A model generated the notes under the pieces. The model made no database searches. It was not told the origin of the DNA and worked only from the letters and a program-made list of their open reading frames with translations. A stretch of 64,000 nucleotides of DNA from Diacronema lutheri (Eukaryota; Haptophyta; Pavlovophyceae; Pavlovales; Pavlovaceae), in contig JAGTXO010000023.1 in the NCBI GenBank assembly GCA_019448385.1, positions 1 to 64,000 on the forward strand, read 5' to 3'. Positions 53,501-62,031 of this stretch are shown one piece after another (positions within the stretch are counted from its first letter, which is position 1; every line of letters starts with the position of its first letter). The position numbers and the translations under genes are program-made.

Positions 53501-53536
53501 GGCAACATGCCGCCATGCCCCGTCGAGCTGTGCTGA
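38575..53536 (+). CDS. Giant secreted PKHD1L1/fibrocystin-like protein with proline-rich hinges
   Basis: Exons 38575-48533 and 48643-53536 (donor TCGAC/GTATGC, acceptor GCTCGCAG) give about 4950 aa. A signal peptide (LVAALAALACAARAQ) is followed by serial IPT/TIG domains (VFPTRGSTYGGTYVVIDGAG; LLSPSSGGSYGGQRLTIRGA; VSPASGSLGGGTVLTLVGSG; LSPPNGSWYGGSRVTLRGSG; LEPRTGSARGGTTVTIVGTA). A PA14 domain lies at about residues 380-520. A first G8 domain spans about 2515-2610, a right-handed beta-helix region follows, and a second G8 lies after the intron (nt 49110-49330) with further beta-helix. A segment like the membrane-proximal region of PKHD1 proteins (FDGANLIANLALLLSIDPKR) comes near the end. Two SPPPP-type hinges (nt 43110-43530 and 52225-52830) are of the pherophorin/extensin kind. 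No C-terminal transmembrane helix is visible, so it is probably an extracellular matrix or scale protein. Confidence 0.9.
43110..43530. repeat. Proline-rich hinge repeat 1 (CCGCCGCCCAG units)
   Basis: A tandem array of 12- to 18-base units encodes SPPPP, TPPPP and RPPSPP motifs in the PKHD1-like gene. Units are near-identical over about 400 bases, so the length is likely polymorphic. Confidence 0.9.
52225..52830. repeat. Proline-rich hinge repeat 2
   Basis: A second SPPP/TPPP array in the same gene. It includes six consecutive CCACCCCGCCGC-type units (about 52665-52740) and three CCGTCTCCGCCTCC-type units (about 52750-52820), separating the PKHD1-like body from a small C-terminal domain. Confidence 0.9.
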
Positions 53537-53751
53537 CGACAGTCGACAGCGGCTCGCGCTGGCGCATGCCCGTCTTCGAGCGGGCGGGTTCCGCAGATGC
53601 GGTGTCGCGCGCCTGTGACGCATGACGCTCGCCTGCGCGCAATGTCTGTGTGACCACGTCTTGGTGAATTTTCCAGTGAATGTCAGTCTCTAGTCTCTAC
53701 AGTGATTTTGTCCTATCCATCCCTTGTGTTGGCCGGGCCTCGTCGCCCGCC

Positions 53752-54812
53752 ATGTCGGCCGCAAAGCTGCTCGCGCGCAAGCGCGCGCGCCAGACCGAAA
53801 GTGTTGCCGCCGAGCCGGTGCCTGCGATACGCAAGGCGCCGCCGTCGCGCCGCGCCAAGGTCCTCGCGCTCATCTCGCACGGCTCGACGACCAAGTTCAC
53901 CGCGCTGATGGAGGACTGGGTCGCGCTGCTTCCGCACGTGCGCAAGGACTGCAAGCTCGAGCAGAAGGACCGCGTGGACACGATCGCTGAGGTTGCCGAG
54001 CTCGCCGGGTGCAACCGCGCGCTCTTCTTCGAGGTGCGCGCTCCAGCTTCGCCCTGGGCGGCTGCGCCCTACCCCGCCACGCCCGCAGCGCGCGCCGCGC
54101 GCGCGCTCACTCCGGCCGCCGTCACGCGCGCCGCACTCGCGCCGGCCTTCGCGCGCGCCAGGTGCGCAAGCACACGGACCTCTACCTGTGGGCGGGTGCA
54201 GTGCCGTCCGGTCCGACCGTCAAGTTCCACGTGCAGGCGGTGCACTCGATGGACGAGCTCTCGCTGACGGGCAACTGCCTGCGCGGCTCGCGCGGCATCG
54301 TCTCGTTCGACAGCGCGTTCGGCGGGACGGCGCCATCACACCTGCTGCTCGTGCGGCAGGTGCTCACGGGTATCTTCGCTGTGCCCGAGGGCCACCCAAA
54401 GTCGAAGCCCTTCGTCGACCACGTCCACTCGTTTGCGCTCGACCGGCTGGGCAAGATTCACTATCGTCACTACCAGATTGTCAACGCACAGGACGGCGCG
54501 GACGGCGGACGCCGCTCGCAGGCGGGGCAGATGCTCGTGGAGGTTGGGCCGCGCTGCTCACTCACGGTGATGCGCATCTTTGACGGTCCGTTTGGCGGCC
54601 CGACGCTCTACGCGAACAGTGGCTTCGTCTCGCCCAACCACGTGCGCGCCGAGGTGCGACGCAGGACGGGCGAGCGGTACGCGAAAAAGATCACGGCGCG
54701 CGCGGCGATGCGCAAGCGGCACGCGGGCGCCGACCGTCGGCTGCCACGGGACGAGCTCGCCGACGTCTTTCGGGAGGAGCCGGACGAGCATATGGAAGGG
54801 CTCGACGAATGA
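53752..54812 (+). CDS. BRX1: Ribosome biogenesis protein BRX1 (Brix domain)
   Basis: BRX1 is a nucleolar Brix-domain protein needed for 60S subunit and 27S pre-rRNA maturation. Exons 53752-54033 and 54162-54812 join in phase 0 (CTTCGAG/GTGCGC; GCGCCAG/GTGCGC), giving 310 aa. The Brix signature includes RAKVLALISHGSTTKF, the junction CNRALFFEVRKHTDLYLWAG, PSGPTVKFHVQAVHSMDELS, PKSKPFVDHVHSFALDRLGK, IHYRHYQIV and LVEVGPRCSLTVMRIFDGPF, then a basic C-terminal region (KKITARAAMRKRHAG). All core elements are present and the length fits the family. Note that both the donor and the first exon 2 bases read GTGCGC, so the junction is ambiguous by that repeat, but the chosen join preserves the conserved FEVRKH reading. 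Confidence 0.95.
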
Positions 54813-54826
54813 GCGACAATATTCCT

Positions 54827-54847
54827 TTTTGTTTTTGTTTTTTTCCC

Positions 54848-54877
<30 letters not shown>
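54827..54877. repeat. Oligo-T then C29 homopolymer between convergent genes
   Basis: TTTTTGTTTTTGTTTTTTTCCCG is followed by 29 cytosines and CTTTCTTTCTTT. It lies between the BRX1 stop and the end of the convergent transporter gene and may lie in both 3' UTRs. Confidence 0.8.
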
Positions 54878-54878
<1 letters not shown>

Positions 54879-54905
54879 TTCTTTCTTTGCCGGCCGAGCA
54901 CCTCG

Positions 54906-56372
54906 TCAGAGCAGCCTTGCCGGCCCGAACTGGACGGCGACATCGTCGGCACGCGCGGCGCTTTGCGATGCCGATGCCAACATCCGGTCGTCCTGTAAAT
55001 TCGCGGCCCAAGCGTGGCTTGGCTCCGCCGCGACGCTCACGCTGCGCCGCGCTGAGCCCTGCGCGCGCTCGCTGTTCAGCTCATTGGAGGACGAGGAATG
55101 GAAGATGAAGCCCGACGCGCCCACCACCCAGATGGCAGCGACCACTCGAGGCGAGAGCGCCTGGTGGAAAAGGATGACCGACAGGGCCAACGTGCCGACC
55201 ATTGCGACGCCATGCGCGAACACGCGCGCAACGTTGTCCTGCAGCTGGGAGCGCGCGCGCCGTGGAGGCCAAAAGGGGCGCCGCGAAGGGGCGCTGCGTG
55301 GGTGCGCGCGCTCGCGCCGTGCGGCGCTGGCCGCGCGCGTAGGAATCGCGCACTTTGAGCACAGCCGAAGTGCAGAGGCCCACGGCGGCGTTGTTTGCCA
55401 CGAGGCACCACGCCGCGGCCGAGTAGCCACGCAGCAGCGCTCCGCCACGCACGCCGCCGCACGCCTCGCCGAGGAGGAGCGCGGCCGCATTGATGACGCT
55501 GCCCCAAACGTAGATCTGCGCGTTCTGCCAGTGCAGTGAAAGCGGCCGCTGCGTCGGCTCTTTGAGCAGCCACTCGCAGCAGACGCCGCCGAGCGTTGAC
55601 AAGCCGTTTGCGACCAGCGTGAGGGAGAGGCCGATCAGCACGTTGCGCTGCGCGTGTCCCCTGGCGGCGTCGCCAGTCGTGGTACGGTCGCCTTCTCCAG
55701 TGGCGTCGCGCAGGGGCGAATCGGAGCTGGCGCTGGCCGCGCACGATGTGCCCGGATCGGCCGACACGATGAAGACCGCGCACGCGAGCAGCGAGACGGC
55801 GGCTACTTGCAGTGGGGACAGCCGCTTCATTCCCGTGCAGTGCATCAACGCGCCCGTCCTGGCGCATTGTCAGGTGTGGGGGGGCGCATGTTGTGAGCCG
55901 CGCGTCGGAAGAAGCGTTGTTTCCTGCGGAAACGCTTGGCGCACATGATCGTCTTCAAGCAGGCGAACACCTGGAAGAGCGTGGGCGAGATCAGGGTGAG
56001 GATGTGCAAGACGAGGTTGTTATTAAGCGCGTACACGAGCGAGGGCACGCTGTACTTGCCAAAGGCGAGGGGTGAGAGCGGGCACAGGCTCCGCAGCGCA
56101 CGGAGGACGGAGCCGCCGTGCGCATGCCGCCGTAGCGCCCCGAGCGCAAGAAGAGCGCCGAGTGAGAACGCGAGCTTGGCCAGCTCGGCAAAGAGCGTGG
56201 CCGAGATGATCGAGAAGTCGAATGCACCCGCATCGCTCTGGCTCAGCTTGGCGATGAGAGGGGAGCTTGTCATGAAGGCAGATGCGCCCGCAAACGACGC
56301 TGCGCGCAGCATCGCGCTTGGTCGCTCTCCCCTTTTCGCCGCCGGCGCGGCAAGCCGCTCGTCAAGCCGCAT
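54906..56372 (-). CDS. Nucleotide-sugar transporter (SLC35A/UDP-galactose type)
   Basis: This protein is predicted to exchange nucleotide sugars for nucleoside monophosphate across Golgi/ER membranes. Minus-strand exons 56372-55945, 55858-55354 and 55238-54906 give 421 aa. Donors are ATCAT/GTGCGC and CTCAAA/GTGCGC; acceptors GCGCCAG and GCTGCAG. Family motifs include ALNNNLVLHILTLISPTLFQ, the junction KTIMTGALMHCTGMKRLSPL, GLSTLGGVCCEWLLKE, and the junction TSAVLKDNVARVFAHGVAMV, giving about ten hydrophobic helices. The conserved Lys-x-x-Asp-Asn type motif before the last helices is present as LKDN. The luminal loop between helices contains an unusual Ser/Asp/Thr-rich insertion, and the C-terminus is extended by about 60 residues. 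Substrate cannot be assigned. Confidence 0.87.
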
Positions 56373-56544
56373 GCGGAGCCAAGGCGCGAGCGCCGTTGCG
56401 ATCGAGCGCGCGGGGCTTCGGGCGAGGGCCAGCTCGTTGCTCTCACGATGACGCTCGGCCGGGCCGCGCTGTGAAACCCGAGCCTGCCGTTTGGGTCAGC
56501 AGGAGGGGATCGACGGTAGATTGTTTGAGTGGCACAGGGGAGGA

Positions 56545-57246
56545 TTACTGATAAACGCTTCCGCTCCAGAAGACGATCGTCTTGCGCGGGCCCACGAACT
56601 CCTCCTGGCCATGGTAAATCTTCCGCTGGACCTTGCGCGCCGTGCTGCGGTCGTCGAGCGTCATGTCAAACGTCCGGCCGCGAGGCGCGTAGCCCTGCTC
56701 GAGCATGATCGCCTTCAGATCGCGTTGCTGCGCCAGGTTGCGCAGAGCGGCGTGCGCCGGCGTGGGCGCGACGCGCACAGCCGCAATCAACGCGCCAATC
56801 CCGCCCAACTTTGCAATCGCCGATCGCTGCGGCAGGCTTGCCGCGAGGTTTTGCAACGCGCCCGCCGCGCGCGATATCGCCGCCGTCGTCGCGCCGTTGC
56901 CTGGACGGACAATGTCGATGAGCGGCTTGATCGCGAAGCGGCGCGCAAGGATCGGGCGGTTCTTCTCGACAGCCGCCAGGTTGAGCACAAAGCCCGCCGC
57001 CTTTTCCTTCTGCGCGGGCGTGCCGGCCGTGAGCCGTCGCACGACCGTCGGCAGCAGCACGCCCTCGAGGGCCTCCAGGTCGAACGACGGGTCCCTCGCA
57101 AAGGAGGTGAGGCGTGCGAGCGCCTCGGCCTGCTGCGAATCGGAGCCTGTCTTTAGCGTGCGCAGCACGCGGCTAAGCGGCGGCGGCGACTCTTGGCACC
57201 TCACGCCCAACGCGACCAGCAGGACGCCGAACGCCCGCAGCACCAT
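56545..57246 (-). CDS. Armadillo-repeat-like protein with signal peptide
   Basis: ORF of 233 aa. MVLRAFGVLLVALGVRCQES is a likely signal peptide. The remainder has three to four ARM-like helical repeats (ALARLTSFARDPSFDLEALE, AAGFVLNLAAVEKNRPILAR, AAGALQNLAASLPQRSAIAK, LGGIGALIAAVRVAPTPAHA) and a short C-terminal Arg/Lys-rich tail ending FWSGSVYQ. ARM repeats normally mediate cytosolic or nuclear protein binding; a secretory or plastid-targeted version is unusual, so the leader could also be the first part of a plastid targeting sequence. Family unknown. Confidence 0.65.
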   Translation of the reverse strand: MVLRAFGVLLVALGVRCQESPPPLSRVLRTLKTGSDSQQAEALARLTSFARDPSFDLEALEGVLLPTVVRRLTAGTPAQKEKAAGFVLNLAAVEKNRPILARRFAIKPLIDIVRPGNGATTAAISRAAGALQNLAASLPQRSAIAKLGGIGALIAAVRVAPTPAHAALRNLAQQRDLKAIMLEQGYAPRGRTFDMTLDDRSTARKVQRKIYHGQEEFVGPRKTIVFWSGSVYQ

Positions 57247-57279
57247 GCCGAGGAGCGTAACGACTGCGCGACCGCGTCA

Positions 57280-57347
57280 GTCAAGTGGCGCATTCCAGTC
57301 AAACTAGGTGGGGCAGGAGAGAGTTTGACTGGAATGCGCCACTTGAC
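57280..57347. repeat. Perfect 26-bp inverted repeat (hairpin)
   Basis: Arms 57280-57305 and 57322-57347 are perfect reverse complements (GTCAAGTGGCGCATTCCAGT and so on) separated by a 16-base purine-rich loop. It is followed at 57348-57380 by a direct repeat of CGACTGGGGTCAGGA. It lies between the start of the armadillo gene and the end of the cysteine-rich gene, both on the minus strand. Confidence 0.9.
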
Positions 57348-57372
57348 GACTGGGGTCAGGACACGACTGGGG

Positions 57373-58776
57373 TCAGGAGTCGTCGGGCATGGGCACCTGC
57401 GCGCGCTCGGCGCCGATGCACTGCTGGAAGGGCGCCGAGCAGTGTTGCTGCCCGCACGACCGGCAGCCATCGCTCTGCTGCCCGAACATGCACGTGTTCC
57501 TGCGCGCGCGGTTTGTGTTGGGCGAGGCGGGAGGGGCAGGGGTTGAGAGGGTGAGGGGTGGGGAGGGCTGGGCAGGAGTCGAGGCGCCGCCGCGCGTTCC
57601 ACGCGCCGTTGCGCTGCGCACCGCCGCGCGCGGCGCGCTCGCGCCGCACCAGCAGTTCCACGCGCCGCAACCGACGACCTCGCCCCAGCACGCCGCGCAG
57701 CCGTCGGAGAGCTGCCGCTTGCGCACGCACGCCGTCGAGCACGCTGACTTGCCCCAGCAGCCGTGCCCGCACTCGCTCACCGCCGCCAGAAAGCCGGGCG
57801 CGAAGAGGGCGCGCTGGTCGGCAACAGACGCGCACTGCACGCGCGCCGCGAGCGTGTGCGCCGGCTGCGCGGCAAAGACGACCGGCGCGGAGTCGGCGCA
57901 CGATTCGCGCACGGAGAGCACGTACGCGTCGCCCGCATCGAGCCCACCGACCACGCATTTGGTCAGCCGCGCCATCCGCGCGGCGGCGAGCGCGGCCGCG
58001 TCGGTTGGGTCGGCGCCGCCGGCGGGCGGACGGCACCCACCCACCGCACCGTCGCCGTCGCCGTCGCCACCGTCGGGCGCGTGGAGCGGGACGAGCGCGC
58101 CGCTCGCCGAGAGCGCGCGTACGCACCAGCTCGCCTTGGGCGGCTGCGCCCAGAAGAGCTCCAGCGCGTCCGTGTACGCGCGGCCGACGGCAAACGGGGC
58201 GGCGCCGTCGTCGTCGTCGCGTTCGCCGTCTGCGGCCTGTGCGCGGCGCAGCTGCGACGGCTGCTGCGGGCGCGGCTGCGGCTGCGGCGGCTGGAGCGTC
58301 GCAGCAGCGCCTGGCGTCGCGCTCTGCCCGCCTCGCCGAACGGGCGCGCGCCCGCGCGCTGGCGCGCCGCACGACGCGGGCGTGGGCGCACCCGGTCGCG
58401 CCGCGCGACAGAAGAGGCGCGCGCCGCCGTCGGCTCCGGCGGCGGGCTGCAAGCCGACGTGGTCGCACTGGTGCAAATCGCACGAGCTCCACACGCTGCT
58501 CGCCGCCTCCGCGCCCGGGCACGCGCACACGAGCGAGCACCACGCCGTCGCGGAGCAGTTGCACGACGGCGCGAGCTCGGACAAGCCGCGCACGACGGCG
58601 GCCCGCTCACACGTGGTGGGTGCGAGGCCGGCGTGCGGCACCTCGATGACGAGCGCGGAGTGCCGCGAGGCCGGGCGCGGCTGCGCGGCGGAGAGCAGCA
58701 GGAGGAGAGATCCTACGGCCGCACTCCCAAATCCGGCGCGCCGCAGCAGCGCGCCCGCCGCCATGTTTGGGCCCAT
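57373..58776 (-). CDS. Secreted cysteine-rich protein
   Basis: Minus-strand exons 58776-57650 and 57499-57373 (donor CTGCTG/GTGCGG, acceptor CGCGCAG) give 417 aa. The N-terminus has a signal peptide (SAAVGSLLLLLSAAQPRPAS). The first third has a Cys cluster (CNCSATAWCSLVCACPGAEA); the middle is Ala/Pro/Gly/Gln-rich. The C-terminal module has a regular Cys pattern: CGHGCWGKSACSTACVRKR, LSDGCAACWGEVVGCGAWNC, then after the splice WNTCMFGQQSDGCRSCGQQH and a final CSAPFQQCIG. This CxxC-rich layout recalls small secreted domains I have seen repeatedly in haptophyte and dinoflagellate proteomes. Function unknown; likely disulfide-stabilised and extracellular. The splice choice was guided by keeping the Cys register. 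The gene is divergent from the next gene, 68 bp between starts. Confidence 0.65.
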   Translation of the reverse strand: MGPNMAAGALLRRAGFGSAAVGSLLLLLSAAQPRPASRHSALVIEVPHAGLAPTTCERAAVVRGLSELAPSCNCSATAWCSLVCACPGAEAASSVWSSCDLHQCDHVGLQPAAGADGGARLFCRAARPGAPTPASCGAPARGRAPVRRGGQSATPGAAATLQPPQPQPRPQQPSQLRRAQAADGERDDDDGAAPFAVGRAYTDALELFWAQPPKASWCVRALSASGALVPLHAPDGGDGDGDGAVGGCRPPAGGADPTDAAALAAARMARLTKCVVGGLDAGDAYVLSVRESCADSAPVVFAAQPAHTLAARVQCASVADQRALFAPGFLAAVSECGHGCWGKSACSTACVRKRQLSDGCAACWGEVVGCGAWNCWCGASAPRAAVRSATARGTRGGASTPAQPSPPLTLSTPAPPASPNTNRARRNTCMFGQQSDGCRSCGQQHCSAPFQQCIGAERAQVPMPDDS

Positions 58777-58844
58777 CCCCCGGGGACGGTCGTCGGCCGG
58801 ACGCCGGTGAAAAAGCTCAAGAGTTGAGAGACCCCTCCCCCGCC

Positions 58845-60338
58845 ATGGAGACGGACACGCCCGACCAAGATGGCGCGGTGCGCGACGCTCCGTTCAAGGC
58901 GGGGACGATTGGCGTGGCGCTCTCGCTGCCTGCGCTCATCCTCCTCGCCACCACATGGCACTGGGAGTTTGGCGTGATCACCGCGCTGCTCGGGCTACCG
59001 CCGATGCTCGTGCTCTACTTGTGGTGGCGGCCAAACCGGAGCGCGTGCTCGCTCGCGCACGTGATCGTCGCGTTCGGGCAGGGGTTCTGGCTGCTCGGTT
59101 CGTGCGCGACCGTGCTCGGCGTCTTCGCCTTTTACGGCGCGCAGGTGTTCGCGACCGTGATCGTCGTCGCGCTGTTTGCGTGGCTGCCACCGCTCGTGCA
59201 GGTCCTCGCCGTGCTCGTCGGTGGGCTGTGCGCCTTCATCGCGGTGGAGGAGGCGTGCAAGCTGGCGTACGCGCGCTGGGCGCTGCGCCGGCGCATGCGC
59301 AAGGCCGCCGTCGTCGGGCGCGCCAGCGCGGCCGCGAAGCCGTTCGTGATCGGTGCGGCGTCGGCATCGCTCGGGCACGCGAGCGCGTTGTCCATCATCC
59401 TTTCGCTGCTCGTCACGCGGGTCTTCCTCGCGGATGCGCGGATCGACAGCTCCGAGTTTGGCACGATCGTGCTCTACGCCTTCCTCTTTGCCGCCGCCTC
59501 GATGCCCCTCAACGTGCTGTGCGCCTACATGACGGCGCTGCAGCTGCACGCCCTCGGCCCCGAGCCGCCGCGTGACAGCGGCGCGCGCCCCGTCCACGCT
59601 ACGCGCGGCGCGGCGGAGGCGCACGCGGCCGCCGACGGCGGCGCTGTGCGGCCACTGCCACCCGCACGCGGCGGCGCGCCCGATGCCACGCCCGGCGCTG
59701 TGCCGCCACTGCCACCCGCACGCGGCGGCGCGCCCGATGCCACGCCCGGCGCGCCCACGCCGCCGGCGAACGCCGCGCCCGCGCTGCAGCCCGCGCGCGA
59801 GCGCTCGAAGCCCCCGCCGCTGCTCACGTGGCCGGTGGGCGTGCGCTCGCTCTTCTCGGCGCAGCCGCTCGTCTGGCTCACGCTCTTCCGGGCGGAGGAC
59901 GCCGTCGGCACCGCCGTCGTCGTCGTCCTCTCGGCACTCAGCGGCGCGGGCGTGTACGCGCTCGTCCTGCGCCGCGTGCGCGCCCTCGAGGCGAAGGTGC
60001 CCTCCGCGAGCGCGAGCAGCGCACGCCGGCGGTTTGGTTTCGCGCTCCTCGCAACCGACGACGCCGACGAGGCGCACGATGGGTCCGCTGTCGATCCGCC
60101 GCCCTACGCCGCAGCCTCGCAGCCCAGCGGCGGTGCGGGCGGCGCGCGGAGCGTCGAGATGGCGCAGATCAGCGTCGAGATGGCGCAGATCAGCGTCGAG
60201 ATGGCGCAGATCTCGCCGCGCTCCGACGCTGCCGGTGTCGCCGCCGCCGCGCCCGCCTTCGAAGACCCAGCGTATGCCGCCTCGCACCCCACGCCAGCGC
60301 CCACCGACGGTTGGTCGCCGCACAACGTGCGCCCGTGA
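58845..60338 (+). CDS. Polytopic membrane protein, possibly PrsW-like
   Basis: ORF of 497 aa with about eight hydrophobic helices: four or five in residues 15-130 (GTIGVALSLPALILLATT, VITALLGLPPMLVLYLWW, FWLLGSCATVLGVFAFY, LPPLVQVLAVLVGGLCAF), two around 170-240, and one near 350-370. A VEEACKLAYARW segment at about residue 133 and a GHASAL segment near 177 are reminiscent of the glutamate- and histidine-containing motifs of PrsW-type intramembrane proteases, but the match is loose. A Pro/Ala-rich loop contains a 48-bp duplication (LPPARGGAPDATPGA twice) and the C-terminal tail three copies of SVEMAQI. The tail is presumably cytosolic and disordered. Confidence 0.6.
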   Translation: METDTPDQDGAVRDAPFKAGTIGVALSLPALILLATTWHWEFGVITALLGLPPMLVLYLWWRPNRSACSLAHVIVAFGQGFWLLGSCATVLGVFAFYGAQVFATVIVVALFAWLPPLVQVLAVLVGGLCAFIAVEEACKLAYARWALRRRMRKAAVVGRASAAAKPFVIGAASASLGHASALSIILSLLVTRVFLADARIDSSEFGTIVLYAFLFAAASMPLNVLCAYMTALQLHALGPEPPRDSGARPVHATRGAAEAHAAADGGAVRPLPPARGGAPDATPGAVPPLPPARGGAPDATPGAPTPPANAAPALQPARERSKPPPLLTWPVGVRSLFSAQPLVWLTLFRAEDAVGTAVVVVLSALSGAGVYALVLRRVRALEAKVPSASASSARRRFGFALLATDDADEAHDGSAVDPPPYAAASQPSGGAGGARSVEMAQISVEMAQISVEMAQISPRSDAAGVAAAAPAFEDPAYAASHPTPAPTDGWSPHNVRP

Positions 60339-60504
60339 ACGAGTGCGACGCGCGCCGGGCCGGCGTCGCTGCGCAGTCTATTCGCGCACGGTCGTCTGTC
60401 GGCAGCGCCCGCCCGTCGTGCAAAGAGAGAACTCCTGGGGAGGTTTTTTCTTTGCACGAGGTGCGAATAGTCATTATTGCGGGGCGATGGTGGCAACCCC
60501 CGCG
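60339..60504. other. Convergent intergenic region with small hairpin
   Basis: Between two converging genes, GTGCAAAGA (60418-60426) and TCTTTGCAC (60449-60457) form a 9-bp stem around a loop containing TCCTGGGGAGG and T6. It could mark 3'-end formation of either gene. Confidence 0.5.
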
Positions 60505-61983
60505 TCACGATGCTACAGCCTCCGCGCACGTGTTTAGAGCAACGCAAGAGTCTGCGTCCGCGCGCGCATCGCACACTGCGCGTTCCACAGACCGTGCACC
60601 GTCCGCCGCCGCGTGAGCAGCCAGCATGCCCTGGAGCAGCTGCGTGAGCTCGGCCGCAAACTCGTCCAGCCCGCGCGCGAGCGCCGCCGCGCGCGCCGCG
60701 GCCGCGACCGCGCGGCTCGGCGACGGCCGCGCGCGATCAGCCGCGCGCGCGGGCTGCGCGCCGTCGCCGTCGCGCTGCTCTCGCACGAGCGCGGGCACGA
60801 GCTCGCGCAGCGTGGCCGCGAGCGCCTCGGCGCTGCCCATGTCCGCGCCGTACGCGTGCGATCCGAGGGGCAGCAGGTCGGATGCGCCAATGTCGCCGCG
60901 CTCGTCGAGCAGCAGCGGGGCGCCGAGCGCGGCGGCCTCGACGAGCATCATGCCGTACGACTCGTAGCGCGCGGGGTGGACGAAGAGGAGCGTCCGCTCG
61001 AGCAGCGGCGCGAGCTGCGCGGGCTGCACAAAGTCGAGCAGCAGCGCGTCGGCGAACGCGTCGCGCACCGCGTCGCGCGCCGCGCGCACGAGCTGCGCGT
61101 CCGCGCCTCCGCCGACGAGCGCAGGGCGCACGCCGAGCGCGCGCAGCGCGGGCGCGGCGAGCGCGACGGCGCGCGCGAACGCGAGCACGTTCTTCTCCGC
61201 CGCGAGCCGGCCGCAATAGAGCAGCAGCGTGCGCTCGCCGCTGCCGTTGCGCACGGCCGTTCGGTTCGCGATGGCGGCAATCTCGGCGCGTAGCGGCGGG
61301 TTGAGCACGACGATTGGCGCAATTGACGCCGCACCACGCCCCGGCGGGGCGCGCGCGCCGTCGCCATACTGCAGCTCGCGGAGGAGGCGCGCATCGACGG
61401 TCGAGATCGCGATCGTGAGCGAAGCGTCGCGCTGCGCGGCGGCCTCGCGCGCGGCGTAAAAGGCGCGGTCGGCAGCGCTCGTGCCCTCCGACGCGGCGAA
61501 GACGCGGAAGCACGCGAACGCGATCGGCGGGCGGGCGCGCAGCCCCGCCGCCGGCAGCAGCGCGTCCGCGGCCGCCATCGCCGTCCAGTCGACCGCCAGG
61601 ACAACGTCGGGCGCAAAGTGGCGCACGTGCGGCGCGGCGGTCGCGGCCGCGCCGTGCGCCCACTGCTCCCACCCCGAGTGGCGATCGAGGCGCCCCCACG
61701 AGCGGAGCGGCACCTGCACGATACCCGCGAGCCCGGCGCCGCGCAGCGAGGCCGGCAGCTCGGGCGGCCGCGCGTCCGGCGGCCGCTCCGGGCCGGCGCA
61801 GACGATGAGCACGGACGCGCCGCGGCGGAGCAGCGCCTCAACAATCGAGCGCCCGTACACGCCGTTGCCCGAGAAGATCGGCTCGGCGAGCTCGAGCGCG
61901 AGCACGAGCACGCGCAGCAGGCGATCTCGCTCCGCACCTACCGCCATCGCGCGCCTTTTCAAACGCGCAGCCGCTCTCGCCAT
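60505..61983 (-). CDS. GT4-family (group 1) glycosyltransferase
   Basis: ORF of 492 aa with a GT-B layout. The N-terminal Rossmann domain begins LRVLVLALELAEPIFSGNGV and YGRSIVEALLRRGASVLIVC. The linker and C-terminal domain include TLLLYCGRLAAEKNVLAFA, the retaining-GT4 sugar-nucleotide signature, and FVHPARYESYGMMLVEAAAL with the E-x7-E catalytic pair (about residue 340). It likely transfers a sugar from a nucleotide donor with retention of configuration; acceptor unknown. A signal peptide is not obvious, so it is probably cytosolic or plastid-peripheral. A second Met at residue 13 (61947) is an alternative start. It diverges from the CID/RS gene with only 48 bp between start codons. Confidence 0.88.
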   Translation of the reverse strand: MARAAARLKRRAMAVGAERDRLLRVLVLALELAEPIFSGNGVYGRSIVEALLRRGASVLIVCAGPERPPDARPPELPASLRGAGLAGIVQVPLRSWGRLDRHSGWEQWAHGAAATAAPHVRHFAPDVVLAVDWTAMAAADALLPAAGLRARPPIAFACFRVFAASEGTSAADRAFYAAREAAAQRDASLTIAISTVDARLLRELQYGDGARAPPGRGAASIAPIVVLNPPLRAEIAAIANRTAVRNGSGERTLLLYCGRLAAEKNVLAFARAVALAAPALRALGVRPALVGGGADAQLVRAARDAVRDAFADALLLDFVQPAQLAPLLERTLLFVHPARYESYGMMLVEAAALGAPLLLDERGDIGASDLLPLGSHAYGADMGSAEALAATLRELVPALVREQRDGDGAQPARAADRARPSPSRAVAAAARAAALARGLDEFAAELTQLLQGMLAAHAAADGARSVERAVCDARADADSCVALNTCAEAVAS

Positions 61984-62031
61984 CTAGCGCCTCGTGCGCG
62001 CTGGATTCAACACGGGAGCACGCTCGCAGGG

